64,000 nucleotides of DNA from JAFAGX01 sp035623335 (GTDB taxonomy: Bacteria; Acidobacteriota; Terriglobia; Terriglobales; Acidobacteriaceae): the NCBI GenBank assembly GCA_035623335.1, contig DASPTQ010000283.1:66668-130667 (forward strand), written 5' to 3'. The translations under genes and the position numbers were made by a program. Below the pieces are notes generated by a model. The model was not told where the DNA came from. It searched no databases and saw nothing but the letters and a program-made list of their open reading frames with translations. Below are positions 38,808 to 48,584 of the stretch, one piece after another. The stretch's first letter is position 1; the number at the start of each line of letters is the position of its first letter.

Positions 38808-41462
38808 ATGCCCCTTGCCTCCGGCACCAAACTCGGACCTTATGAAGTCCAGTCACCCTTAGGTGCTGGCGGCATGGGCGAGGTGTACCGCGCCCGAGAC
38901 ACACGTCTGGACCGCACGGTTGCCATCAAGATCCTGTCCACTCACCTTTCTGACAGTCCTGAGTTCAAGCAGCGCTTCGAGCGCGAGGCAAGAGCTATTT
39001 CTTCGTTGAATCATCCGCACATCTGTCATCTCTATGACATCGGCTCCCACGATGGCACCGATTTTCTTGTGATGGAGTTCCTGGATGGCGAGACACTGGC
39101 CGACCGCCTGCGGAAAGGGGCAATGCCGCTGCCGGAGTTGGTGAAGATCGGAATGCAAATCGCCGCCGCGCTGGAGACTGCGCACAAGGCCGGGATCGTG
39201 CACCGCGATCTGAAGCCGGGCAACATCATGCTGACGAAATCCGGCGCGAAACTGATGGACTTCGGCCTGGCGAAGCCGACGCTAGCCTCGTGGGGCGGAG
39301 CGTCAGCGCCCCTGTTATCGGCCGCAAGAACCATGAGCGAGGCCAGTCCCATGAGCCCGCTCACCACCGCGGGCAGCGTTGTAGGCACGATCCAGTACAT
39401 GTCTCCCGAGCAGATCGAAGGCAAGGACGCAGATCTACGGTCCGATATTTTTGCTTTCGGCGCCGTGCTCTACGAGATGGCTACGGGGAAGCGTGCGTTT
39501 GAGGGAAAGAACCAGATCAGCGTCGCCTCGGCGATTCTGGAAAAAGATCCGGAAGCGATCAGCAAAAGCAAGCCTCTGAGTCCGTCAGCACTCGACTATC
39601 TGGTGGCGACATGCCTGGCAAAAGACCGCGAGGAACGGTTCCAAACGGCGCACGATCTGCGGCTGCAATTGAAGGGTATCTCTCTCGCCTCAGCATCCAT
39701 GGCGGTGCCAACACAGCGTTCGGGTTGGCAGAGAACCGGGTTGGCGCTGATGGGCATCGCCCTGCTGCTGATCGGCTCTGCCATCGGCCATTTCTTCAAG
39801 CTGGGGACTTCGACTGCGAGGGCCGTGCGGTCATACATCCCGCCGCCGCCAGGAACCTCGTTTCCCTTGTCGGGCTTGGAGATTGGTCCGGTCGCGGTTT
39901 CTCCGGACGGAAAGACGCTAGCCTTCACCGCCGTGGACGAACAGGGCGTGACCAAGGTGTGGCTGCGTGCGCTGAATGCGCAGCAGGCGACGGTGCTCGA
40001 CGGAACCGAAGATGCTAGCAAGCCGTTCTGGTCATTCGACGGCCAGTCGCTCGCCTTCGCCGCCGACGGTAAGTTGAAGAAGATCAGCATTGCGGGAGGG
40101 ACCCCGGAAGTGCTGGCGGACGGAGTCGCAAGCGAGAGCGGCGGCGGCACGTGGAATTCGGACGGCACGATTTTGTTTTGCAAAGACTTGTTTGGCCCGA
40201 TCTATCAAGTGTCAGCATCCGGCGGAAAAGTTTCACCCGTGACCAGAATGAAGGAGGCGGACCGTTCGCACGACGAACCTTTCTTTCTGCCCGACGGCAA
40301 GCACTTTCTTTTTGCCGTTCCTATATTGAATGCTCCCTATGAGATCAGAGTGGGGGAACTCGGCAAGGCCGGTCAAGACGGGGTGGCCGTTGGACTGGGC
40401 CAGATGCCGCAATTTGCCTCGGGCAACCTGCTCTTTTCCCGTGATGGGCACATAATGGCTCAGAGGTTCAACACCCGCACGTGGAAAGTGTCGGGCGATC
40501 AACAGATTTTGGGGAATGCGCGATTTTTTTCGGTCTCGACGAATGGCGTACTGGCATATCACGAAAGTTCCGCCGAGTCGGAACTGAAAGTCTTCGATCG
40601 CAGTGGCAACGTCGTAGCGACACCGGGTCCGCTTGCGCTTTATGGCTGGCCGCGATTTTCTCCCGATGGAAAATCGATTGCCGTCACAGTTACCGATCCT
40701 AAATCGGGAACCACAGATGTTTGGGTCTACCCCGCAGCCGGGGGGCAGCCTGCCCGCATCACCTTCGGGCCAGAAGACATCAGCCCGACCTGGTCGCCGG
40801 ATGGAAGGCAACTCGCCTATGCCTACTTCGTCTACGGTGGCAACTGGTCGATCCGCCAACTGGTGCTGGATGGCAGCCGCCCCGAAGAGACCCTCTATAA
40901 GAATGACGCGGACGAGTTTGGGATTCCGATTGATTGGTCTCGCGACGGAAAATTCCTATCGATGCACTTGAGCACCAGGCAAGGAGTTTACTCGAATTGG
41001 AGTTTGCCGCTGGCTGGAGGCCCGGCTTTTCGACCGGCGGCGACGGCCGCATTAACGGCCAGCGAATACGAAGGCAGATTCTCTCCCGATGGGCGATGGC
41101 TCACTTTTTTCTCCTATGAAACCGGGCGGCCAGAGGTATACGTGGTGCCATTTCCGGGGGCGGGGCGGAAATCGCAGGTTTCCACCACCGGCGGCTGGTT
41201 GGCGCGTTTCGGTGGCAAGGAATTGTTTTACGTAAGCATGAGCAACCGGTTGATGGCAGCGCAGATTCATACCCAACCGACGTTCGGGGTCGACTCCATT
41301 CGCCCCATGTTTCAACTGGATTTCCCCAACCTTCCCGATCGCACCTTGCCGTTGTACGATGTCAGTGCCGATGGCCAGCGTTTCGCCGTGCTCACCGGAG
41401 ACCGCTCCAAGACCACAACCATTACCTTGTTGACGAATTGGCCGGCTGAACTGAAGAAATAA
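38808..41462 (+). CDS. Ser/Thr protein kinase with TolB-like beta-propeller sensor
   Basis: A 884-residue transmembrane kinase. The kinase domain (about residues 11-290) has the Gly loop LGAGGMGEVY, Lys41, catalytic HRDLKPGN (Asp134) and DFG (Asp151). A single membrane helix is at about 310-330 (GLALMGIALLLIGSAIGHFF). The outer part is a WD40-like/TolB propeller with repeated SPDGK and DG motifs. This is a sensor-kinase arrangement common in acidobacteria; ligand and targets are unknown. It converges with a second similar kinase, and a hairpin lies between them. Confidence 0.93.
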   Translation: MPLASGTKLGPYEVQSPLGAGGMGEVYRARDTRLDRTVAIKILSTHLSDSPEFKQRFEREARAISSLNHPHICHLYDIGSHDGTDFLVMEFLDGETLADRLRKGAMPLPELVKIGMQIAAALETAHKAGIVHRDLKPGNIMLTKSGAKLMDFGLAKPTLASWGGASAPLLSAARTMSEASPMSPLTTAGSVVGTIQYMSPEQIEGKDADLRSDIFAFGAVLYEMATGKRAFEGKNQISVASAILEKDPEAISKSKPLSPSALDYLVATCLAKDREERFQTAHDLRLQLKGISLASASMAVPTQRSGWQRTGLALMGIALLLIGSAIGHFFKLGTSTARAVRSYIPPPPGTSFPLSGLEIGPVAVSPDGKTLAFTAVDEQGVTKVWLRALNAQQATVLDGTEDASKPFWSFDGQSLAFAADGKLKKISIAGGTPEVLADGVASESGGGTWNSDGTILFCKDLFGPIYQVSASGGKVSPVTRMKEADRSHDEPFFLPDGKHFLFAVPILNAPYEIRVGELGKAGQDGVAVGLGQMPQFASGNLLFSRDGHIMAQRFNTRTWKVSGDQQILGNARFFSVSTNGVLAYHESSAESELKVFDRSGNVVATPGPLALYGWPRFSPDGKSIAVTVTDPKSGTTDVWVYPAAGGQPARITFGPEDISPTWSPDGRQLAYAYFVYGGNWSIRQLVLDGSRPEETLYKNDADEFGIPIDWSRDGKFLSMHLSTRQGVYSNWSLPLAGGPAFRPAATAALTASEYEGRFSPDGRWLTFFSYETGRPEVYVVPFPGAGRKSQVSTTGGWLARFGGKELFYVSMSNRLMAAQIHTQPTFGVDSIRPMFQLDFPNLPDRTLPLYDVSADGQRFAVLTGDRSKTTTITLLTNWPAELKK

Positions 41463-41501
41463 GGTTGACGCCGACAGCTCCTGCCACGGCAACTTGCTCA
41501 T

Positions 41502-41529
41502 GGCTAGTAAAGCGACGGTCGCACTAGCC
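41502..41529. terminator. hairpin between the two convergent kinase genes
   Basis: GGCTAGT (41502-41508) pairs with ACTAGCC (41523-41529); inside, GCGA pairs with TCGC around CGG, with an AAA bulge. It sits in the 94-base gap between converging genes and could stop transcription from both sides, although there is no T tract. Confidence 0.4.
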
Positions 41530-41556
41530 AGCGTGAGCCGGACCATATCCATACGA

Positions 41557-44193
41557 CTAGGGCCGAGGTTGATTCGCCGCGAGATCCATCAGCAGTAGGT
41601 CCGAATCGTCTGTCAACCGATCGAAGACAATTCGCTTCCCGTCGGGCGTAATATCAAAGGCCCGCATGACCGCAGGACTGCTCAATTGGGTCAAACGCCG
41701 TGAGCGCATGGTGCTAAGGTCGAGGAGCCAAAAATCCTGCTCGGCCAATGTCTTTCCGACCATGTAAACCAGGCCTGTACCATCTGGCAAAAACCGTGCT
41801 CTCTCACCCTCGCGCTGTACTTCGATGTCCGGCATCTTCGCCGGCGAACCATCTGGGTGTATCGCCAGCAGCGGTGTCAGTGTGAACAACTGTGGTCCGC
41901 AATACACAATCAAGTCCCCGCGCGGGGACCACACGGGATCCAAAAAAGTTCCGGTTGCGATCCTGACGGGCGAGCCGCCGTCCACGGGTAGCTTGAACAG
42001 GCCCGGCCCATTGTGGTCACCGCCAGTCACGACAATCCATCTGCCGTCGGCAGACCAGGAAGCCGTTCCCCTCACATCGACTTCGCTCGAAAGGGGGCGG
42101 AGCTGGGTCCCATCCGCGGCCATGATGTGCATCCGCTGCTTTCCATCTTGGGTCAGCGAAAACGCAACCTCCATTCCGTCCGCTGAAACGGCCGCAGGGG
42201 ATTGGAGAGCGCCTTCAGAGCCCTTCCAGATCTCGAGTGCCTTCCCGTCGCGATAGCTCCACAGTCCGTCCGCCCCGTCTCGGGAAGATAGGTAGAACAA
42301 CGAGCCTCCTCCGAAGCGCGGCGCCTGAGAGCGGGTGGTTGGTAGGTGGAAAGCCTCGACATCTTGTTCTTCGATGAGACGACTGGTGATCGGAACGCTC
42401 CAAAGGTTGACTTGTGGGTTCACAATGCTCGCCACGACACGTCGGCCATCGGCGGTGGCAGCTAAAGCCGTATATTGTTCCAAGCCTGAATTCAAACGCT
42501 CGGAACTTCGGCTTTTTACATCGAAGGCCCACAACCATGGGCCACTTCCGTACTTGTTGTGGGCAACGAACAGAATGGTCCTCTCATCGATCGGAGTCGG
42601 GTAGGAGATATCAGTATTGAGATGCGTCAGTTGTTCTGCATCTCCTCCCTTGGGTGAAATGCGCCACAGGTCCATCTCTCGCGTGGCGGGGCGGCCGCGC
42701 ACAAAGTAAATCCAGCGCCCATCCTTTGACCAGGCAGGATAGTGATTGTGCAATCCGGGGTCATTTTGCACGATCAATCGTTGATTGGTGCCGTCGCGAT
42801 CCGCCACAAAAGTAGGGTCGCCTGCTTGAAAGGTGTGATAAACGAGTTGCGTGCCGTCGGGAGACCAGGCAACTTCGGCCGCAGCTTTGTCCAGGAAATT
42901 GCGCGGCACGCCACCCGTCAGCGGCCACAGCATGAGCCTCCTGCCTTCAATGCCGGCGCTCCACACTTCCAGCCCGTCGCCTGAGAATCCCAGGGCGCGG
43001 AGGGGCGCACGTGCATCCCCGATCCGACCTTGGGTTAGGTTCGCGAGGCCGTTCCCGTCGGCCTGAATCAGCCAGATGTCGAACGGACCGCTCCGGTCGG
43101 AAATGAAGGCGGCGAATTTTCCGTCGGGGGAAATCGCGGGGTTGCTCTTGTCTCCCCCGAAATTGGTGAGCCGTGTGAACTGCGCACGGGAAAGTGGATC
43201 CCTGGCAGTCCCCGTGCGATTGGCGACGACCCACGCCAAAATTCCGGCAACCAATAACGCCGCGAGAGTCCCTAACCACAAGGTATACCGCTTCCACGGG
43301 TAGCCGGTGGGAACAGTAACCTGCGCCCGTCCGGAGTCAGAGTCGCGTTTCAGGCGCTTGAGGTCGGCATGAACGTCGGAGGCATGCTGATAACGCAGCT
43401 CACGATCTTTCTCGAGCGCCCTGCGAATCACCCCGTCCAGCTCGGGCAAAACGCGAGGATTAACTTGCGTTGCGGGTACTGGTTCCTTGTGCAAGATCGC
43501 GCCGCAGATTTCTCCCGAGCTCGCCCCTTCGAACGGCGGCTTGCCGGTGGCCATCTCGTAAAGCACGCATCCGAACGAGAACAGGTCGGTTCGCGCGTCC
43601 AAACTCGCGGCCTTTACTTGCTCGGGAGACATGTACGCTACCGTCCCAAGCACGGCGCCGGAGCTGGTCAGCTGATCCGACGTTGTCTTCGTCTCCGATT
43701 CGGCGCTTGGAGAGCCTTGCGTATCGGTCACCTTTGCCAGCCCGAAATCCAGAATCTTGGCGTGACCCCGCTTGGTGACAAAGATGTTCGCGGGTTTGAT
43801 GTCCCGATGGGTAATGCCCTGGGAATGTGCAGCATCGAGAGCATCCGCAATTTCGATCGCGAGGGAGAGAATCGAGTCCATCTCCAAGGGGCAGCCTGAG
43901 ATCTTCTGCTTCAGCGTGATGCCATCAAGAAACTCCATCACGATGAAGGCTTGTCCGTGCTGCTCGTCAATCTCATGCACGGTGCAGATGTTGGGATGGT
44001 TCAGGGCGGAGGCCGCCTGTGCCTCACGCTGAAAGCGAGCCAGAGCTTGGGCATCCTTGGTTAGTTCATCGGGCAGGAATTTGAGGGCAACAAAGCGATG
44101 CAGCTTCACGTCCTCGACTCTGTAGACAACACCCATCCCGCCGCTCCCCAGCTTTTCGAGGATGCGGTAGTGGGAAATGTTCTGGCCAATCAT
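41557..44193 (-). CDS. Ser/Thr protein kinase with TolB-like beta-propeller sensor
   Basis: A 878-residue transmembrane kinase, same plan as the convergent neighbour. Kinase motifs are LGSGGMGVVY, Lys38, HRDIKPAN (Asp131) and DFG (Asp149). A membrane helix (YTLWLGTLAALLVAGILAWV) at about 305-325 leads to a C-terminal propeller with repeats such as AISPDGKFAAFISDRSGPFD. The start is set at ATG 44193 (MIGQNISHYRILEKLGSGG); the in-frame start at 44253 would add 20 residues without family similarity. The two kinases are clearly different in sequence, so this is not a recent duplication. Confidence 0.93.
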   Translation of the reverse strand: MIGQNISHYRILEKLGSGGMGVVYRVEDVKLHRFVALKFLPDELTKDAQALARFQREAQAASALNHPNICTVHEIDEQHGQAFIVMEFLDGITLKQKISGCPLEMDSILSLAIEIADALDAAHSQGITHRDIKPANIFVTKRGHAKILDFGLAKVTDTQGSPSAESETKTTSDQLTSSGAVLGTVAYMSPEQVKAASLDARTDLFSFGCVLYEMATGKPPFEGASSGEICGAILHKEPVPATQVNPRVLPELDGVIRRALEKDRELRYQHASDVHADLKRLKRDSDSGRAQVTVPTGYPWKRYTLWLGTLAALLVAGILAWVVANRTGTARDPLSRAQFTRLTNFGGDKSNPAISPDGKFAAFISDRSGPFDIWLIQADGNGLANLTQGRIGDARAPLRALGFSGDGLEVWSAGIEGRRLMLWPLTGGVPRNFLDKAAAEVAWSPDGTQLVYHTFQAGDPTFVADRDGTNQRLIVQNDPGLHNHYPAWSKDGRWIYFVRGRPATREMDLWRISPKGGDAEQLTHLNTDISYPTPIDERTILFVAHNKYGSGPWLWAFDVKSRSSERLNSGLEQYTALAATADGRRVVASIVNPQVNLWSVPITSRLIEEQDVEAFHLPTTRSQAPRFGGGSLFYLSSRDGADGLWSYRDGKALEIWKGSEGALQSPAAVSADGMEVAFSLTQDGKQRMHIMAADGTQLRPLSSEVDVRGTASWSADGRWIVVTGGDHNGPGLFKLPVDGGSPVRIATGTFLDPVWSPRGDLIVYCGPQLFTLTPLLAIHPDGSPAKMPDIEVQREGERARFLPDGTGLVYMVGKTLAEQDFWLLDLSTMRSRRLTQLSSPAVMRAFDITPDGKRIVFDRLTDDSDLLLMDLAANQPRP

Positions 44194-44346
44194 GGGTTGC
44201 CTAAGAGATCGGCAAGGCGCATTCATGGTAAGGACGATGGAAAGTACAGTCAACGAAAGCTGAGACCTATAGTGACGTCGAGGGCGTCACGCTCGGCGTC
44301 AGAGCCAGCGACTGGACCTCTGGAAATAATTGAAACGAAAAAGCTT

Positions 44347-44416
44347 ATGGCAGTCGAATCTGTAAGCCGAATTCGCCGGGCTGTGTTGCAAACAGAGAAG
44401 TTATTTGAAATCAGTG
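44347..44416 (+). repeat. dispersed repeat, copy A (short)
   Basis: Contains CTGTAAGCCGAATTCGCCGG followed by a GTTGCAAACAG segment; about 70 bases match copy C and the start of copies B and D. Located 154 bases upstream of the kinase start. The rest of 44254-44694 holds no gene I can support. Confidence 0.7.
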
Positions 44417-44694
44417 GCCGTTGAGGAGTCTCCTGTGAGGCGAGCCACGATTCCAGGATTTGATGCGTCGCGTAAGTCTTTGAATCGGGAGGATAGTTAC
44501 GACCAATCGGCAGTTTTTATTCGTTGCTGGGAAGACGAGCCTTCGGCCTTCCCGAAGACACTCAGGGCAGCTCCTGCCGATCGGAGGGACTACCGTGCCG
44601 CACCGCAACCGCTCTCGGATGCCGATGTGGTGTGGTTGCCAATCGTGGAGAAAACCTGCTGGAACGGGCTTTTGGAAACCTGGCAGATCAACTG

Positions 44695-45009
44695 CTAGCT
44701 CCTAAGTAGGTTATCCGCAATGCGAGAACCCTCCTCCGTCAGATCGTATTTTCCTGGTCCGCTTTTCACCATCAAACCGAGCTCTACCAGTGATTGCAAG
44801 ACCCTGCCGGTGCTGTCGAGAATCGACTCCTCATCTGATTCTGTCCGAGTGCCACCTAGCTTGATCAGAGCCGCATATGCAGTCGTCGAATGACTAGTCC
44901 CACCCTCGATTAGAGCGCGAGCGAGGACAGCCTCTTGTTGCTTGCTGAGTCTAGGTTTCGGGGCATCTACTGGCGGCCTTGGTGAACCACTCGACGATTT
45001 AGGCGGCAT
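44695..45009 (-). CDS. small winged-helix-like hypothetical protein
   Basis: A 104-residue protein: a Pro/Ser-rich start (MPPKSSSGSPRPPVDAPKPR) and a compact domain that looks like a winged helix (AALIKLGGTRTE, then VLQSLVELGLMVKSGPGKYD, ending LTEEGSRIADNLL). No catalytic motif. A good TATAAT on the minus strand (45032-45037) and the compact ATG start support expression. It could be a DNA-binding regulator, but the family is not recognised. Confidence 0.6.
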   Translation of the reverse strand: MPPKSSSGSPRPPVDAPKPRLSKQQEAVLARALIEGGTSHSTTAYAALIKLGGTRTESDEESILDSTGRVLQSLVELGLMVKSGPGKYDLTEEGSRIADNLLRS

Positions 45010-45031
45010 CGCAAGCCTTCCTGACAGTGAA

Positions 45032-45037
45032 ATTATA
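45032..45037 (-). promoter_or_regulatory. -10 box for the small winged-helix-like gene
   Basis: TATAAT on the minus strand, 22 bases upstream of the ATG at 45009. Confidence 0.45.
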
Positions 45038-45182
45038 CGCGTATGAGAATTGTCCTGAATCTCACTGCAAACAATTGGCTGACGGGGCCGAGCGCGTGTG
45101 AACTGTCACTTTTGGCAGTTGTACGCGGCGCCTGCGGCTTTTAAGGTCTCCTTGTCCAAAATCATCCAGACGGAGGTAATCC

Positions 45183-45686
45183 ATGCCAGTAAGAGATCCA
45201 AAAGAGGTTTTTCTTATGCTCCTTAGCCATGTCAGACAAGGCACGGAAAGGGGTGCGAAAGTCTATGAGGAAATCGGCGAGATAGCCAAAGATCCTGAGA
45301 TCAAGGAAGCCATTGAAGCAAGGGCTTTCATTGCAAAGGGCGTTCTCGCAAGATTGGATGAGTGCTTCAGGATCCTCGGCGAAAAGCCAGTGCAACTGAG
45401 TGGGGAGCTTCGTGAAACATTCATCGAAGACTTCCGCAAGGAATTCAACGAAATTCAATCACCTGTCGCCCGACGTTTGTACGTTTTGGCAAAGCTCATT
45501 CGGCTCACCCATATGCGCATCGGAGAGTATGTTGCGCTTACGGCGGCTGCTGACTTTGCAGGTCACCACGGCGTAGCCGTCCTGCTTGAATCTTGCCTCG
45601 CTGACAAGCTCGCCTTTGTCGAACGCAATCGCCGACTCATTCGGCGCATTGCGGAAGCGAGAGTTGCCGAGCGTCTCGCCGCATAA
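45183..45686 (+). CDS. DUF892-like ferritin-fold protein
   Basis: A 167-residue, all-helical protein resembling the YciE/YciF (DUF892) ferritin-like family. Acidic helices (AKVYEEIGEIAKDPEIKEAI; GELRETFIEDFRKEFNEI) alternate with a His-containing helix (LIRLTHMRIGEYVALTAAAD), consistent with a di-metal or stress-related fold, but I do not see a full ExxH pair set. GGAGGT is five bases before the ATG. It is isolated between repeats A and B. Oxidative or osmotic stress roles are inferred from the family only. Confidence 0.6.
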   Translation: MPVRDPKEVFLMLLSHVRQGTERGAKVYEEIGEIAKDPEIKEAIEARAFIAKGVLARLDECFRILGEKPVQLSGELRETFIEDFRKEFNEIQSPVARRLYVLAKLIRLTHMRIGEYVALTAAADFAGHHGVAVLLESCLADKLAFVERNRRLIRRIAEARVAERLAA

Positions 45687-45851
45687 GGCACGAAGACCAC
45701 CAACCCGAGCCATCTGCATTGATCCGTCCGCGGGCGAATCGGTGCGGATGGCTTTTGGATTTTGCGGAATTTCGAATCGGCGTTCTCCCGACCTCAACGG
45801 TCCCACGCGGTCACTTGTCTTGATGGTTCTCTCCTCCCTGCGCCAGTGAAT

Positions 45852-46138
45852 GAAAACAGGATAGTTTCTGGCAGCCGGACCTGTAAGCCGAATTCTCCGG
45901 GCCGCGTTGCAACTACACAACTTATTGAAGACGAAAGACCACGAAGTGTTAGTAACGTCAAGATCGTTAGGCTGGCAGGTTTTACGTCAGACCGGCGTCA
46001 CAATTTTTCCTTAGCTCCCAATCCCAGAACGACTCTTGTTCCCTCGGGGAAATGGGCATAATTGGGGGTGGGAGACGGGAATCGAATTCCCAACCCGGCA
46101 GCAAACGAAGGACTTAACCGAGCACGGTCAGCAATATT
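45852..46138 (+). repeat. dispersed repeat, copy B (long)
   Basis: About 290 bases closely matching copy D (62.7 kb): GGCAGCCGGACCTGTAAGCC at the left, GAAGACGAAAGACCA in the middle, and GGGAATCGAATTCCC plus GCAAACGAAGGACTTA at the right. The segment GACCGGCGTCACAA is shared with copy C instead, so copies are mosaic. Its right end directly abuts a truncated apbE gene. Confidence 0.8.
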
Positions 46139-46172
46139 GGTCCTTCCAAGTGCATGACGCGAGGCGGACTGG

Positions 46173-46946
46173 TGCGACCGGCCTGAGAGCGAGTGGAGCC
46201 GAGTCAATCGCGACGCGGCCGCGCACTCTCTGACGGTCTCACCGGAGTTGTTTCATCTCCTGTCCGATTGCATCGAGTACAGCCGCGCCAGCGAAGGCAC
46301 TTTCGATCTGACAGTCGGTCCGCTCATGCGCGCCTGGGGATTCTTTGGCGGAAGCCGTCACGTTCCATCTGCCGGCGAGATCCGGGACGTGCTCGAGTTG
46401 GTGGGATACCAACACATTCAACTGAATGCACGCGAGCGAACAGTGCACTTCGACCGTCCGGGTGTCGAAATCGATCCCGGGGGAGTGGGCAAGGGCTACG
46501 CCGTCGATCGCATGGTCGAGATTCTTCGCGCGCGAGGTTATCGCAACGCACTCGTCGCCGCATCCGGCAGTAGTGTTTACGGACTGGGCAATCCTCCAGA
46601 CGAGCTTCGCGGCTGGCCCATCAACATTGCCGATCCTTGGGACCGGCGAAACAACGCCGCGCAGGTGTTCCTCAAGGACATGTCTCTCTCCACCTCAGGC
46701 AGCTATGAGAGATCATTCCGAGTCGGCGGACACCGTTACTCGCACATCATGGATCCCCGCCGCGGCTTCCCAGCCGAAAACGCCGTTCAGGTCACCGTCC
46801 TCGCACCGCGCACCATCGATAGCGAGGTCTGGGCCAAGCCCTACTTCATCCAGGGAAGCGCGTGGACCGCGGCACACAAGCCGAAGTCCTGGCGTGTGCT
46901 CTACTGCGAAAACATTCTCGGTACCGCATGCTCCTGGGTCGAGTAG
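46173..46946 (+). pseudogene. apbE: 5'-truncated apbE (FAD:protein FMN transferase)
   Basis: ApbE covalently attaches FMN to proteins. The frame starts abruptly at RPESEWSRVNRDAAAHSL, a region that is internal in intact ApbE, and continues with family motifs (GTFDLTVGPLMRAWGFFGG; DPGGVGKGYAVDRM; STSGSYERSF; YSHIMDPRRGFP; SEVWAKPYFIQG) to a normal C-terminus. The signal peptide and first 80 or so residues are missing and no start codon with a ribosome site is present. Repeat B lies immediately upstream. The C-terminal part has no frameshift or stop, so the break looks recent. Confidence 0.8.
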
Positions 46947-47105
46947 GCATTCCCTGTGGAGTGTCTTGGGAAAACACGTATCCGTTGGGCTTGGTCGTCG
47001 ACAGCGATGGCAGCCGCAACTTCTGGGCAGCTTCGACGATCCTTAGTAGTCCAACTCAATCGTGATCGAGTCGTTGTAGCTGACACACTGGCGTTACAAT
47101 GCTAG

Positions 47106-47291
47106 TTGTCGATTTCCTAAACGATTGAAAATAGGATAGCTTGTGGCAGCCCGACCTGTAAGCCGAATTCGCCGGGCTGCATTGCAAACAGACAACTTAT
47201 TATTTGCAATCAGTCGCCGCGAAGTGTCCATGATGTCAACTTTGGCAGTGACGGCGGGTTTTGCGTCACACCGGCGTCACAACTTCAGTTC
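47106..47291 (+). repeat. dispersed repeat, copy C
   Basis: Begins TTGTCGATTTCCTAAACGAT like the left end of copy D, then GCAGCCCG (a perfect inverted match to CGGGCTGC 19 bases later), then GTTTTGCGTCACACCGGCGT shared with copy B. The following region to 47622 holds no recognised gene. Confidence 0.7.
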
Positions 47292-47622
47292 CAGCTCATC
47301 CCCGCATGTCGGTATTGAATTCCGTTTAGCTCGTTATTGGGGAGTTGAGCCGAACAGATTTCGTTTTACCCAGGATGCGTGCGTAGAGTCGCAATCATTT
47401 GGATCTCGCGGTTGCCAATAGACACAAGGCTCCAAAGGCTACGTTGGCGGCTACAAATGCCGTACTGCCGCTCGGATCAAGCAGTGGCGAAACCGCTACT
47501 CTATCCGCGCCCACAAGCTTGATGTTGTTCAGTTCCCGCAATAGTAAATTCACTTCATGCCTAAGAAGGCCCAGTCCTCTTCGTCGTTGGTACCGGGAAT
47601 AAATTATTCAAAGATCCATTCG

Positions 47623-48486
47623 TCAACGCACAATGAAAGCAATCGATAGCAGGATTCCAAACGCGATACCCTGCTTCATCTCCGACCAGCCGAGTTGTCT
47701 CACGTCGAGCCGTTCATGCCCTAGAAAGAACCACCGTGTCCCTCGAACGAGTGCAGGAGCAAACGCGAGAATGACCAGCGGCCGAATGTAGTGCAATCGC
47801 ACGCCAAGCACGAGGGCCGCTAGCAGCAAGACCTGCACCAGAAAAAAGAACCTGCCCTTATCCAACTTGTCCCGCAATGTGCTGGCGCGGGCCGCGTGAA
47901 TCCGCAATTGCACGAAGTGAATCTGGTTCCAGGCGAACAACCAGTTTGCCGCCCATAAAACAAACGCAGGTAAATCCAGACGTCCCGTGCCGAGGTAGTA
48001 AGTGGCCGGGGCGGTAGCGGTCAGGCCGACTGCGCCGGCCAGCTGCGACACCATGCGAGCCTTGTGGCCAAGCGTCCGAAGCACCACTTGGGCGACAAAC
48101 GCCGCGGCAGCGACTACTCCGATGATCAGCAACTTCAGATTGCGCCCGCCCCACATCAGGCCGACGAGGCAAGCCGCCGACGCGACCGCCAAAACCAGCG
48201 ATGCCGTGAACGCGGCCCAACGTTCCCGCGAGGTCCGCGCGGTCATCGGACCTGAACCCAGAAGGCTTTCGACCGGCGTCCGGAGCCAGAACAAGAACAG
48301 TGCAGCGGCCACGAATAACAGGAGCGGCCAGAAGTGCTGCGCCGATGCCAAACCCGCGGCCACACCCGTGAACAGCGGAACCAGCATAAGGCCCCATGCG
48401 CCGTGTTCGCGCGGAACAATCAGGGCGCGCGTGCGTGCCATGCCGGCTGCACCTTCGACGCTGGCCATCTCAGTCATCTCTGCCAT
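47623..48486 (-). CDS. YwiC-like membrane protein
   Basis: A 287-residue integral membrane protein with many hydrophobic helices and the YwiC signature near its N-terminus (VPREHGAWGLMLVPLFTGVA), plus a polar helix with WNQIHFVQLRIH. Bacillus ywiC lies beside nitrate-respiration regulator fnr and narK; function is unknown. The start ATG 48486 is preferred over 48612 because the upstream part covers the promoter and the TGAC-N4-GTCA site. It is divergent from the DUF438 gene. Confidence 0.8.
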   Translation of the reverse strand: MAEMTEMASVEGAAGMARTRALIVPREHGAWGLMLVPLFTGVAAGLASAQHFWPLLLFVAAALFLFWLRTPVESLLGSGPMTARTSRERWAAFTASLVLAVASAACLVGLMWGGRNLKLLIIGVVAAAAFVAQVVLRTLGHKARMVSQLAGAVGLTATAPATYYLGTGRLDLPAFVLWAANWLFAWNQIHFVQLRIHAARASTLRDKLDKGRFFFLVQVLLLAALVLGVRLHYIRPLVILAFAPALVRGTRWFFLGHERLDVRQLGWSEMKQGIAFGILLSIAFIVR

Positions 48487-48526
48487 GATATGGCCTAATT
48501 TTCCCCCGGCAAAGCGGCCAACGCTG

Positions 48527-48538
48527 TGACATAAGTCA
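48527..48538. promoter_or_regulatory. TGAC-N4-GTCA palindrome, site 1 (CRP/FNR-like)
   Basis: TGACATAAGTCA lies between the divergent YwiC-like (start 48486) and DUF438 (start 48585) genes, about 45 bases from each start. The flanks resemble site 2 at 61940. The pattern suits CRP/FNR-superfamily regulators of nitrogen-oxide and anaerobic genes. Confidence 0.5.
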
Positions 48539-48584
48539 TCGTGGCACTCGCGCCGCTCTTCTAGTCTGCATTCTGGAGAGAGCC

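Noticed and set aside
44254..44346. Hairpin GTGACG/CGTCAC upstream of the minus-strand kinase
   Set aside because: Short and unsupported by any second copy or promoter element.
44405..44698. 97-residue ORF next to repeat A
   Set aside because: Its start is inside the repeat and no motif or ribosome site supports it.
46052..46110. Possible tRNA 3' end in repeat B (GGGAATCGAATTCCC)
   Set aside because: Stem and loop are off by one base and no acceptor, anticodon or D arm is found, so no tRNA gene is called.
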